Below are positions 6,807 through 13,338 of a stretch of DNA of 13,338 nucleotides, in pieces. Position numbers and translations under genes: made by a program. Source of the DNA: GCA-2726245 sp035513655. Lineage in GTDB: Bacteria; Planctomycetota; Planctomycetia; Pirellulales; Pirellulaceae. The stretch spans positions 1 through 13,338 of the forward strand of contig DATKBV010000434.1 in the NCBI GenBank assembly GCA_035513655.1, read 5' to 3'. Under the pieces are notes generated by a model. That model was not told where the DNA came from. It saw nothing but the letters and a program-made list of their open reading frames with translations, and made no database searches. Every line of letters begins with the position of its first letter. The stretch's first letter is position 1.

Positions 6807-7442
6807 TCAGAATCCTTCCAGATCCGATAGGGGCTGACCCGGTCCAGTGATACGAAGCTGATTCATCAGGTTGTCGCCGTGAATAACAACACACCACATG
6901 TGCCCGGCCACGCTCACGGTCGGAAAGCGATCAATCAGCTCGCGGTGCGAGCATTGCCATATATCGCCGTTATGGTGTGGATTTGCCACCAAGGATACGA
7001 ATGTCGACCCAGGGTTATTGAGTGGCCAGATGCGCCCGCCAGCGGTTTTCCAACCCAGTGGTGCATCGACTGCAATCGGAATTCGGCCATCGCCATTTGC
7101 GGCACTTTGGACCTTCTCAACGAATTTGCTCGCCAAGTAGTCATCGCTGTCACACCGCGTCATGATGACAACCTCATCGGGATACCACCTGCGATCGAAC
7201 ACGATTGTTGCATTCGCGTCGGCGGCCTTTCTTTCAATCACTAACAGAACGTTCTTTGGTGTCGCCGGGTCAACTTCCCAGATCCAAACGAATTGTCGCT
7301 CCGTCTGCCCTGCCATGGCAGGAATCGCAAACTGATCCATCAGTCCGAATCGATAGGCAATCCAGTTTGGATCGTGTCGTTTGGCCGCTGATCGCGGATC
7401 CGACATTGGAATGTTGATTCGCGTCACGATGAAGTGCTTCAC
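6807..7442 (-). CDS. Putative glycosyltransferase, rhamnosyl-transferase-like (PF11316 type)
   Basis: This 211-residue protein resembles the family annotated as putative rhamnosyl transferase: an N-terminal HFIVTRINIPM strand, RFGLMDQFAIPAMAGQTERQFVWIW, a likely metal/nucleotide-sugar motif CDSDDYL (D98-D101), and a C-terminal MWCVVIHGDNLMNQL. It would transfer a sugar from a nucleotide donor in the cytoplasm; donor and acceptor are unknown. The GTG at 7442 is chosen because an AGGAGG site lies six bases upstream and the family N-terminus begins right there; the open frame extends 39 codons further without family resemblance. It lies 130 bp downstream of the three-domain glycosyltransferase on the same strand, so they probably act in one glycan pathway. 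Its stop is one base from the kinase stop on the other strand. At 211 residues it is somewhat short for the family, but both ends look intact. Confidence 0.78.
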   Translation of the reverse strand: MKHFIVTRINIPMSDPRSAAKRHDPNWIAYRFGLMDQFAIPAMAGQTERQFVWIWEVDPATPKNVLLVIERKAADANATIVFDRRWYPDEVVIMTRCDSDDYLASKFVEKVQSAANGDGRIPIAVDAPLGWKTAGGRIWPLNNPGSTFVSLVANPHHNGDIWQCSHRELIDRFPTVSVAGHMWCVVIHGDNLMNQLRITGPGQPLSDLEGF

Positions 7443-7448
7443 GTGTCT

Positions 7449-7454
7449 CCTCCT
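7449..7454 (-). promoter_or_regulatory. Consensus Shine-Dalgarno AGGAGG fixing a GTG start
   Basis: A perfect AGGAGG on the minus strand lies six bases before the GTG at 7442. It argues for independent efficient translation of the small glycosyltransferase and against the longer upstream frame. Confidence 0.75.
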
Positions 7455-7465
7455 AAACGCTGATG

Positions 7466-7489
7466 GCGATCTTGTCGCCCCACGATCGC
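7466..7489. repeat. Short inverted repeat between the glycosyltransferase genes
   Basis: GCGATC (7466-7471) and GATCGC (7484-7489) can pair as a 6-bp stem with a 12-nt loop in the 130-bp gap between the two minus-strand glycosyltransferase genes. There is no T-tract; it could be a processing or attenuation structure, or chance. Confidence 0.25.
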
Positions 7490-7572
7490 GTCCGTACGCT
7501 TGAGTGCCATTGTTGCAACGGTGCCTCGGCGGTTGGTCGTCATGCTTCGCCTCGTTCAATTCAATCGAAATA

Positions 7573-9876
7573 TCAGCAGTGTCCGATGTTCTCTCTCAGG
7601 TGGTTGCCGATCCGGCATCGCGGCAGATCAGGTGGCAAGGTGTCAAACGTAATGCCGAGACGGCGGAGGACCACAGGCAATGAGATCTGGTCGCGGGATG
7701 TTCCCCGAGTCACTTCACCCCACCATTCGAGATTGAAAGCCCTCGTTGCCGGCGTGTGCCGCCGCAAGATGATCCCCCCCTGCCAGAGCCCATAGCGGGC
7801 AGGATGACCTTCCGCCTCGTAGCGGGCAATCGCCTCGTCAATGCGGCTGGGATCGCCCCGCCCCACTAGCTTGCAGTGACGCCCTTCCGCGTAAATACAA
7901 TTCCGCTGGGGATGTCGGCGAAGCGCGAGGTCCGATATCGACGACTGCAAAGCGCCGTTCAGGCTTTGCAGTTCGATGCGTCCGTCGAGCCACAGAGAGA
8001 CGGTGCAGTCGAGCACCTCGTGGGCCAGGATCTTGCAGGCCTTGGCCTGCATTTGCGGGTCTCCGGATGGTGGGCAGTAACGGATACTCCAGACATCCGA
8101 CTTCAAACGCGGATTGTCAGTGAAGCAAACGTACTGCGTGCCGGGGAGACGCTCTAGGGGGTCACGTAGTTGATCGTATCCGCCGAAGATCGCGGTGTAG
8201 ACAACCATCGTCTCCCTCCCCAAAATGCGATCCATCGCCGTCAGATAGTCCTCGGTGCAAGGAGGATTGGACAGCTTGGGGCTCGCGAATGCCCGCTGCA
8301 TTGCGTCCGCCAACTCAGCTGCCGAAAAATCAACGGCGACTGTTTGTATGCCTGGACAAAGCGAGGTCGTCGAGGGGCAATCCGTGGAAACAACCGGCAG
8401 ACCAGCGGCATGTGCATTGGCAATCTTGATTTGCGGTTTGCAATGCCGGTTCAACTCCGTGTCGTACGGCGGCAGTCGCAGCGCCAAAACGAGCGACGCG
8501 CCCCGCAGAACATCGCAAGTCTCACCCATCACAAAGTCCCTCCCGACCATCCGACAGGCTTGTTTGATCCGATCCAACCCGGTCTTGATGTAGGAACGTA
8601 GCCCTGCGTAAACAATCGGACCCTCCGTGTCGGCCCAGCTTGCGTTGATCTTCGGATCACATTGATGCGGAACTAAGTGGACCTGCACCCCCGCGGGAAG
8701 CGCTTCCCGCATCACGTCGTGACAGGCGGGACTGGTGGCGATGATTTCGTCGAATGTCAGTTCGCGAAATCGTGATCGCCAGTACTCCATTGGGGAACCG
8801 TGCATTCTCGAACTGCAAAAATCGTCGAGCGGGTCGTAGATAAGTCGATCACACTTGTGACGGATCGTCGTTGTGCAGAATCCGTTCTTGACGGCAACGA
8901 TCGAGTCTCGGCGGCCCATCCCTTGTACTTGTCGTGGTGTGATCAGCTTGCACGACAGGTAACGTGACAGCACGTTGCCTCGCATCTTAACGCCGCCATA
9001 CGACGGGACACCAACGATTGCGATTTCGGTCACGGAAGGGGACGGCTGGTTCCGTAAAACGAGACGCTGAGCCTCGTCGCGGGTAACTTTAAAGTGTTCC
9101 AGGGCCGGTTTGATGTCGATTCCCAACTCTTGAAATCCAATGACATAATTGCGGAGTTTGTCTCGCTTGGAAACGTCATAAGCGACCCCGCTAGGCCGCT
9201 GAAAACGATGGGTCCAGCCAAGCCAGGGACAACAAAGAACTCGTCCGCCCTGGCTTCGGAATTTTTCCATGACGTAGGATTCACAACCTCCGAAACCTCG
9301 GAACTCCGGATGAAATCCGACCCACGCATCCTTACGGCAAGAGAATAGCCCCATCCCTTGCTGCCAGATTTCAAACGGTTGTCCTTGCCGGTCTCTGCCG
9401 CGCTCATCGACGGACCACACCCCCCATGCCTCGTTACTCCATTGAGGCCGCTGATGGGTCGCGGCCAGTTCCCCTGAATCCATCAGCAGCGGGCCGGAGA
9501 GCAGGTCTCGGCAATCTGGATTCGCACGGTAGTAGTCAATCAGCTTCCGAATCGCCTCGGGCACCAACAAGACGTGGCAGTCAATGCATAGAACCGCCTG
9601 ACTCTTGGCGCGGCGAAACACTTCGTTGCGAGCTTGTGCCGTACCAGTCGCTCCCTCATAAGCAAAGTACTCTCCTTTGGGCACTCGCCTTTCCACCCAA
9701 TCCTTGACAGACTTGCCGTGCCTCGACCTGGGATTGTTGTCCACAACAACGATGTTGCAGTCGCTCATGACGTCTGCATGATGGAGCATCAGTGACGTGA
9801 TCGTAAAGTAAACGCCGTCGAAATCATCGAATGTCGCCATCCCGATCGTCAAGAGTGGATTGCACAGTTGCTTCAT
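7573..9876 (-). CDS. Three-domain glycosyltransferase (GT2 + GT-B/GT4-like + DUF616)
   Basis: This 767-residue protein appears to join three sugar-transfer modules. Residues 1 to about 265 are GT2-like: LLTIGMATFDDFDGVYFTITSL, CNIVVVDNN, GTAQARNEVF, and ...VLCIDCHVLL with D99 and H101 at the usual DxD position. Residues about 283-545 look like a GT-B/GT4-type transferase: an N-terminal IAIVGVPSYGGVKMRGN, then HCKPQIKIANAHAAGLPVVSTDCPS, which matches the donor-site region of that fold. Residues about 556-767 are DUF616: VVYTAIFGGYDQLRDP, YVCFTDNP, QAKACKILAHEVL, SLWLDGRIEL, EWWGEV and DQISLPVVLRRLGI. No membrane segment or signal peptide is seen, so action at the cytoplasmic face is expected. 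The ATG at 9876 has only a distant GAGGG upstream, but the family N-terminus begins directly after it. Sugars and acceptor are unknown. Domain assignments of the two ends are strong; the central one is moderate. Confidence 0.88.
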   Translation of the reverse strand: MKQLCNPLLTIGMATFDDFDGVYFTITSLMLHHADVMSDCNIVVVDNNPRSRHGKSVKDWVERRVPKGEYFAYEGATGTAQARNEVFRRAKSQAVLCIDCHVLLVPEAIRKLIDYYRANPDCRDLLSGPLLMDSGELAATHQRPQWSNEAWGVWSVDERGRDRQGQPFEIWQQGMGLFSCRKDAWVGFHPEFRGFGGCESYVMEKFRSQGGRVLCCPWLGWTHRFQRPSGVAYDVSKRDKLRNYVIGFQELGIDIKPALEHFKVTRDEAQRLVLRNQPSPSVTEIAIVGVPSYGGVKMRGNVLSRYLSCKLITPRQVQGMGRRDSIVAVKNGFCTTTIRHKCDRLIYDPLDDFCSSRMHGSPMEYWRSRFRELTFDEIIATSPACHDVMREALPAGVQVHLVPHQCDPKINASWADTEGPIVYAGLRSYIKTGLDRIKQACRMVGRDFVMGETCDVLRGASLVLALRLPPYDTELNRHCKPQIKIANAHAAGLPVVSTDCPSTTSLCPGIQTVAVDFSAAELADAMQRAFASPKLSNPPCTEDYLTAMDRILGRETMVVYTAIFGGYDQLRDPLERLPGTQYVCFTDNPRLKSDVWSIRYCPPSGDPQMQAKACKILAHEVLDCTVSLWLDGRIELQSLNGALQSSISDLALRRHPQRNCIYAEGRHCKLVGRGDPSRIDEAIARYEAEGHPARYGLWQGGIILRRHTPATRAFNLEWWGEVTRGTSRDQISLPVVLRRLGITFDTLPPDLPRCRIGNHLRENIGHC

Positions 9877-9992
9877 GGACCGTCGCGCCCTCTAAACTGC
9901 TCCAGTCACGAATTCCCCGTCAACCACACCAGACCCGAGATGCGACGCAGAACGTCACCCTGGGGAGCCTTGCTAAGGCCGTTAGATTCGCA

Positions 9993-10283
9993 TCAAGGGT
10001 CGCGCGTTGTTGTAGGATCACCAAACCGCGCAACGTTCCTCGTCGTCGGATCAGATAGGCCATCCTTCCGAGACGGGGGCGAAGCGGCTGGATATTGGCT
10101 CTGAACAGTGGGGCGTGCAATACTGCCAAGCTCAGAAAGACCAAGTATGCCGGCAATCATGAACACATCCTTCCACTCCAGTACCTGCGCCTCGGTGACT
10201 CCAAAACGATCGGCAACGCAACGTGCCGTCACTTCATTCCTCAATAGAGACATCACAGCCGCTGAAATGAGTATGTTTGGCAT
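9993..10283 (-). CDS. Small protein with helix-turn-helix-like N-terminus and Ser/Thr/Pro-rich tail
   Basis: This 96-residue protein has no function I can name. Residues about 13-50 read as a helix-turn-helix of the transposase-OrfA/HTH kind (NEVTARCVADRFGVTEAQVLEWKDVFMIAG). Residues 55-96 are a tail rich in Ser, Thr and Pro (PTVQ, PAASPPS, SDPTT, DPTTTRDP) and probably disordered. The ATG at 10283 is preferred because the HTH-like part begins soon after it and GGGGAG lies 11 bases upstream; an upstream extension of 31 codons looks non-coding. It precedes the three-domain glycosyltransferase by 116 bp on the same strand. It could be a DNA-binding regulator, a remnant of a transposase OrfA, or a small substrate protein. 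No transposase partner or terminal inverted repeats are nearby. Existence is moderately supported. Confidence 0.55.
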   Translation of the reverse strand: MPNILISAAVMSLLRNEVTARCVADRFGVTEAQVLEWKDVFMIAGILGLSELGSIARPTVQSQYPAASPPSRKDGLSDPTTRNVARFGDPTTTRDP

Positions 10284-10664
10284 GACCTTTCGTTCTCCCC
10301 GTCTTCTGTGTTTGGCGGAAGGACAGACTGTTCTAATTACCTGGGCCGTGTGCCCGCAGCCGAGCACACACCGCATAACCTAATTGTTCGTCCGATCGCG
10401 ATCAATCAAGATGTGACCGCGCCGAATCCCCGAATGAACAGCATCTAAGATAGTTGCGAAGCTCCAACCGAGCAAGAATTGTTCAAGAGCAGAATTCAAT
10501 GGTCCACCGTAAGTGCTTGCTCCCGCACCGGCTCTAGACGAAACGCGATGGAACTCTTGCGCCTTTGAAACGCCGGGCAAATCCAGCAATTCATTGCTTG
10601 CGGGTTTCATTTTACGGGTCGTCTGAAAGGGCAATCGCTGCCACGGACACGATTGCCGGTCGAA
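10284..10664. other. 381-bp stretch without a convincing gene
   Basis: Between the subtilase stop and the small HTH-like gene I see no confident gene. It holds a strong hairpin just past the subtilase stop and a weaker one (6-bp stem GTGTGC/GCACAC at 10348-10369). A minus-strand open frame continues from just after the subtilase TGA to a TAG at 10380 in the same phase; it has no recognisable domain, no ribosome binding site before its internal ATG, and is crossed by the hairpin. No tRNA or repeat was found. Confidence 0.5.
10630..10657 (-). terminator. Hairpin just downstream of the subtilase gene, likely terminator
   Basis: GGCAATCG and CGATTGCC form a perfect 8-bp stem with a 12-nt loop, starting eight bases after the subtilase stop in the direction of transcription. 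On the minus strand it is followed by CTTTC, a weak T-tract. Position and stem support a transcription end or a 3'-end stabiliser, which would separate the protease gene from the genes downstream. Confidence 0.42.
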
Positions 10665-12572
10665 TCAACGCCAACAATACCACAGGTTCTTCAACACTCC
10701 TTTCACGACTCCGAGAGGCGCAACCCAGGGAGGGGCACACCGTTGAAGGTGGCGACTTGGCGGGGGCGTGGGCATGAACACAGAATCGGTCTGAATAATG
10801 GCCCTTAAGTCGGGCATGACCCCGATGTTTCCGGGGACGTCGAGCCCCTGCGGGGTGCCCGTTACCCGGTTCGCCAGTAGAGCTCGCATTCGATCGGGGG
10901 AAATCAGCGTGCTGGAATTGGCCTTGGCCATGCCCTGCAGAATGATGGCTGCGCCAGCCACAATTGGCGCGGCGCTACTGGTGCCGTGAAACTTTGCCGT
11001 GTACTTCTTGTTCGGGTCGCCACCCCCGTTGTCCAAGTCACCGAACCCGCTGATGGTACCGGTTGTGGTGACGTACCTGCCCCAACCAAAGCAATCGACA
11101 CGCGAGCCGAAGTTTGAAAAGTTGGCTCGATTATGGTCATCCTTGGGATCCGACGCGCCAACCATAATCGCTCCCGAGTCGCGGTAGTCGGGGCTTCCAC
11201 GATTCAAAATTTGCTTTCCGAAAACATTTTTGTACTTATCTAAGTCGTAGTATCCGTTGCCAGCCGCCTCCACGACGATGATACCAAGAGACACCGCCAG
11301 CCGGATCGCGTCATAGTCCATGTCTTGGATCTCAATCGGAAGGCTCGTCACCTTGGTTTGCACCTCCAACAGCAGCACGTCCCCTTGTTTCATCAGCGGC
11401 AAAGTATGACAGATGACCGTAGCCACAGTTTCGTCCGGTTGCCCTGTCCGATAGTAACTGCTCAGAAAGACATAAGAGAGCGATGACGCGATACCAACCG
11501 TTCCCACCGTATTGTCCTCCGAAATGATCATGCCAAGGACATCCGTACCGTGGTCGCCAGGTCTGACATCACCATAAACAAGCAACGGGTTCTGGCCGAC
11601 GAGGTCTTCGTGGTTGCGGTTCCAACTCTTCTCAAGATCGACCAGGCCAATTCCCGCACCTCGACCATTTGGCTGGGTCCAGGCGAAGCGTGCATCGATT
11701 CCGTGTGGTGCGGGATCCAAATAGCCTTGCTTTAAGTGATAAGGATTGTCGGTTGCACCAACAGTCGGGTCGCCGACAGCCAACTCGCGATACGCCAAGT
11801 CAACCTCTGGTAATTCGTTGAGTCGGCGAATGATCGTCTCAACCTGAGCTACCTGCTGACGGGCATCAATCCGCCAATATGATCCGAGGCGCCGAAGCAA
11901 GTTGCTCGTGGCAGCTGACTGATTCCCATTTGGTGCATATTTTGCAGCGGCGCCACGAAGCACGCGATACGACGTGTGGAGTTGAAAGGCGTCCAAGACT
12001 GCCGTCAAACCATCGAGTTTCAACTTGCGGGCAACGTCATCGAGCCTTTGGTTATCATCCAATTCGAACCTGATATTGGGAGCAAGACGAATAATGATGA
12101 ATCCCGTGTATTCGTCTCCCAGGTGGGGTAACCCGGTCTCGACCTTTTCCTGCTGTGCTTCCGTGAGAATCGCAAATGCAGACTGATACAGGACATCGCG
12201 CAGACGAAGTACTTCATTAGCCGCCACCTCCTGATCTTTCGTTAGGGAACCCGCGGCGATGATCAGCATCTTCGCTTCGGCCCCGCTCTTTCCGGCTGCT
12301 ATCGCGCTGTGAATCGCCTCTTCACGCGCTTGGAGCTGCGAGGAAGTCGGATGGGCTGCCTTTTCAGCGTCCGCGATGCGAGGTCCGTATTCCGTCGCCA
12401 ACTCTTTGAGCTTCGCGGCTTGCGCATCGCTAACTTCAAGACGCCTGAGGCCTTCTGGGTTCAGAAACTCCAGTGGCGGGGACAGTTCCTGCGCGGATGC
12501 ATCAGCAAAAACTAGTGTGGCAAATACTGCAAACAGGCAGATCGTCCCGACGCACCTCGCACCTGAATTCAT
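10665..12572 (-). CDS. Secreted subtilisin-like serine protease (S8 family)
   Basis: This 635-residue protein begins with a Sec-type signal peptide (hydrophobic TICLFAVFATLVFADASAQ, cleavage probably near residue 28). Residues about 30-150 are helical with an LTxxQ-like motif (LTEAQQEKV) similar to Spy/CpxP-type helical proteins. Residues about 155-265 resemble a subtilase propeptide (YTGFIIIRLAPNIRF, LNELPEVDLAYRE). The catalytic domain (about 285-595) has the triad D312 (GLVDLE), H341 (GDHGTDV) and S532 (HGTSSAAP), and the oxyanion Asn N439 (AAGNG). It should hydrolyse peptide bonds outside the cytoplasm after self-maturation. The ATG at 12572 has GAGG seven bases upstream and a good promoter further up. 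The last 35 residues after PTPPP look atypical (Cys/Trp/Arg-rich with different codon use); a one-base shift in the C/G run at 10762-10766 would give a different ending at 10703. Substrate unknown. Confidence 0.92.
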   Translation of the reverse strand: MNSGARCVGTICLFAVFATLVFADASAQELSPPLEFLNPEGLRRLEVSDAQAAKLKELATEYGPRIADAEKAAHPTSSQLQAREEAIHSAIAAGKSGAEAKMLIIAAGSLTKDQEVAANEVLRLRDVLYQSAFAILTEAQQEKVETGLPHLGDEYTGFIIIRLAPNIRFELDDNQRLDDVARKLKLDGLTAVLDAFQLHTSYRVLRGAAAKYAPNGNQSAATSNLLRRLGSYWRIDARQQVAQVETIIRRLNELPEVDLAYRELAVGDPTVGATDNPYHLKQGYLDPAPHGIDARFAWTQPNGRGAGIGLVDLEKSWNRNHEDLVGQNPLLVYGDVRPGDHGTDVLGMIISEDNTVGTVGIASSLSYVFLSSYYRTGQPDETVATVICHTLPLMKQGDVLLLEVQTKVTSLPIEIQDMDYDAIRLAVSLGIIVVEAAGNGYYDLDKYKNVFGKQILNRGSPDYRDSGAIMVGASDPKDDHNRANFSNFGSRVDCFGWGRYVTTTGTISGFGDLDNGGGDPNKKYTAKFHGTSSAAPIVAGAAIILQGMAKANSSTLISPDRMRALLANRVTGTPQGLDVPGNIGVMPDLRAIIQTDSVFMPTPPPSRHLQRCAPPWVAPLGVVKGVLKNLWYCWR

Positions 12573-12629
12573 GTGTCACCCTCGCATTAAGCACCAAATC
12601 TATCTTCAACTAACGCGTCCTGGTGTGCG

Positions 12630-12658
12630 ATGATAATCTCGCCTCCCGCGTCTTTCAA
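12630..12658 (-). promoter_or_regulatory. Sigma-70-like promoter of the subtilase gene
   Basis: On the minus strand TTGAAA (12653-12658) is followed after exactly 17 bases by TATCAT (12630-12635), each matching the housekeeping consensus at five of six positions. Transcription would start near 12623, giving an untranslated leader of about 50 bases before the ATG at 12572. Confidence 0.45.
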
Positions 12659-12753
12659 GATTCAGCGGCTTGACGGCAGGGCCCCCGCGCGCGTTGCCTT
12701 CCAGAGAACACTCCTTCCGAGTTGACGGTGGCTGTAAGTGTGCCTACATGCTC

Positions 12754-13338
12754 TCACCCAAACAACGACGTCAATGGCTTGCCTTCTGCCAATCGGTGCG
12801 GGCGTCCTGTGGCATCGTGAATGAGCGCGTGGGGGTCGATGCCGAATCGCCAGTAGATCGTGGCGGCGAGGTCGGCTGGAGTCGTTGGATCGAGGGCGGG
12901 ATAAGCACCCAAGTGATCGCTCGCTCCCAGCACGGCACCGCCTTGAATGCCGCCGCCTGCTAAGGCAATGCTGTAGCAGTCGGGCCAGTGATCGCGACCC
13001 GCGTTGTCATTGATCTTGGGTGTGCGACCGAACTCGCCCATCGCGACCACTAACGTCGAATCTAGTAACCCACGTGCTTCGAGATCCTCGACCAAGGCCG
13101 CAAAGGCTTGATCGGCGGGCGGGACCAAACGGGTCTTGTGTTCGTGGAAGTTGTTGGCGTGCGAGTCCCAGTTCTGACCTTGCTGCCGATAGTCGTAGAC
13201 ATTGACGAAGGGAACGCCCGCTTCAACCAACCGCCGCGCGAGCAGCAGGTTCTGGCCGCGCAGTTGCCTGCCGTGCGTGTCGGACACGCCTGCCGGAACC
13301 GGTCCTGGATACATGCCGTAGCGTTCACGAACTTGCTC
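12754..13338 (-). CDS. DUF1501 family protein, 3' part (5' end outside window)
   Basis: The frame is open to the right edge (EQVRERYG precedes the first internal ATG), so only the C-terminal 194 residues are present. The family motifs are clear: LLLARRLVEAGVPFVNVYDYR, DSHANNFHEHK, ALVEDLEARGLLDSTLVVAMGEFGRTPKINDNAGRDHWPDC, and LAATIYWRFGIDPHALIHDATGRP. It is a paralogue of the DUF1501 gene at the left edge, in the opposite orientation. The ATG at 13314 is internal and not the real start. A secreted alkaline-phosphatase-like fold is expected; the substrate is unknown. It points toward the window interior and ends 181 bp from the subtilase start, on the same strand as the subtilase. No strong terminator was seen after it. 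Confidence 0.93.
   Translation of the reverse strand, partial: EQVRERYGMYPGPVPAGVSDTHGRQLRGQNLLLARRLVEAGVPFVNVYDYRQQGQNWDSHANNFHEHKTRLVPPADQAFAALVEDLEARGLLDSTLVVAMGEFGRTPKINDNAGRDHWPDCYSIALAGGGIQGGAVLGASDHLGAYPALDPTTPADLAATIYWRFGIDPHALIHDATGRPHRLAEGKPLTSLFG

Noticed and set aside
6879..7244. Plus-strand open frame of 121 codons opposite the small glycosyltransferase
   Set aside because: It is a shadow of the minus-strand gene, which has a clear family match and a consensus ribosome binding site.
7443..7559. N-terminal extension of the small glycosyltransferase to 7559
   Set aside because: The 39 added residues are low-complexity and basic, without family similarity, and the AGGAGG site lies inside this extension directly before the GTG at 7442.
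9993..10283. Insertion sequence indicated by the HTH-like small protein
   Set aside because: No OrfB or other transposase, no terminal inverted repeats and no target duplication are visible around it.
10380..10664. In-phase open frame after the subtilase TGA (readthrough or broken C-terminal domain)
   Set aside because: About 95 codons without a stop can arise by chance at this GC content; no recognisable domain, no ribosome binding site, and a likely terminator hairpin lies within it.

Overview
The window reads as chromosomal DNA from a planctomycete, most likely a Pirellulales-type lineage. This rests on DUF1501 proteins at both edges, a planctomycete-style ECF-like sigma factor (Sigma70_ECF type) next to a very large Ser/Thr kinase, the kinase's N-terminal planctomycete signature (RIEDFL...LLRELIALE...YRQRFP), and moderately high GC content. 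Assignments come from reading motifs by eye; no database search was run.

Left block, plus strand (1-6805). The 3' part of a DUF1501 gene (2-1225) ends in a hairpin that spans its stop codon. A regulatory-looking spacer (1226-1447) holds a palindrome, a spaced 11-bp direct repeat and a candidate ECF-type promoter. Then come a small helical protein with a GTG start and strong Shine-Dalgarno (1448-1810), an ECF-like sigma factor (1872-2486), and, overlapping the sigma stop codon as ATGA, a 1440-residue protein (2483-6805). That protein carries a Ser/Thr kinase, a STAND-like P-loop NTPase, one transmembrane helix, a helical-repeat region and a C-terminal FGE/SUMF1 domain. The FGE domain lacks the catalytic cysteines, so it is more likely a ligand-binding ectodomain than an enzyme. 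The simplest reading is a transmembrane signalling device: external FGE-like sensor, internal NTPase switch and kinase, and a co-translated sigma factor as output.

Right block, minus strand (6807-12572). Read in the direction of transcription it contains a secreted subtilisin-like protease with an N-terminal helical LTxxQ-like region (12572-10665), a gene-poor stretch, a 96-residue protein with a helix-turn-helix-like N-terminus and a Ser/Thr/Pro-rich tail (10283-9993), a 767-residue three-part glycosyltransferase (GT2, then GT-B/GT4-like, then DUF616; 9876-7573), and a small putative rhamnosyltransferase-like protein (7442-6807). The last two probably form a glycan-assembly pair. Whether the protease and the small protein belong with them is open. 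The kinase and the small glycosyltransferase converge with one base between their stop codons.

The right edge (12754-13338) is the 3' part of a second DUF1501 gene in the opposite orientation to the first, so the whole block is flanked by inverted paralogues. No RNA gene, insertion sequence, CRISPR array or reverse transcriptase was seen.
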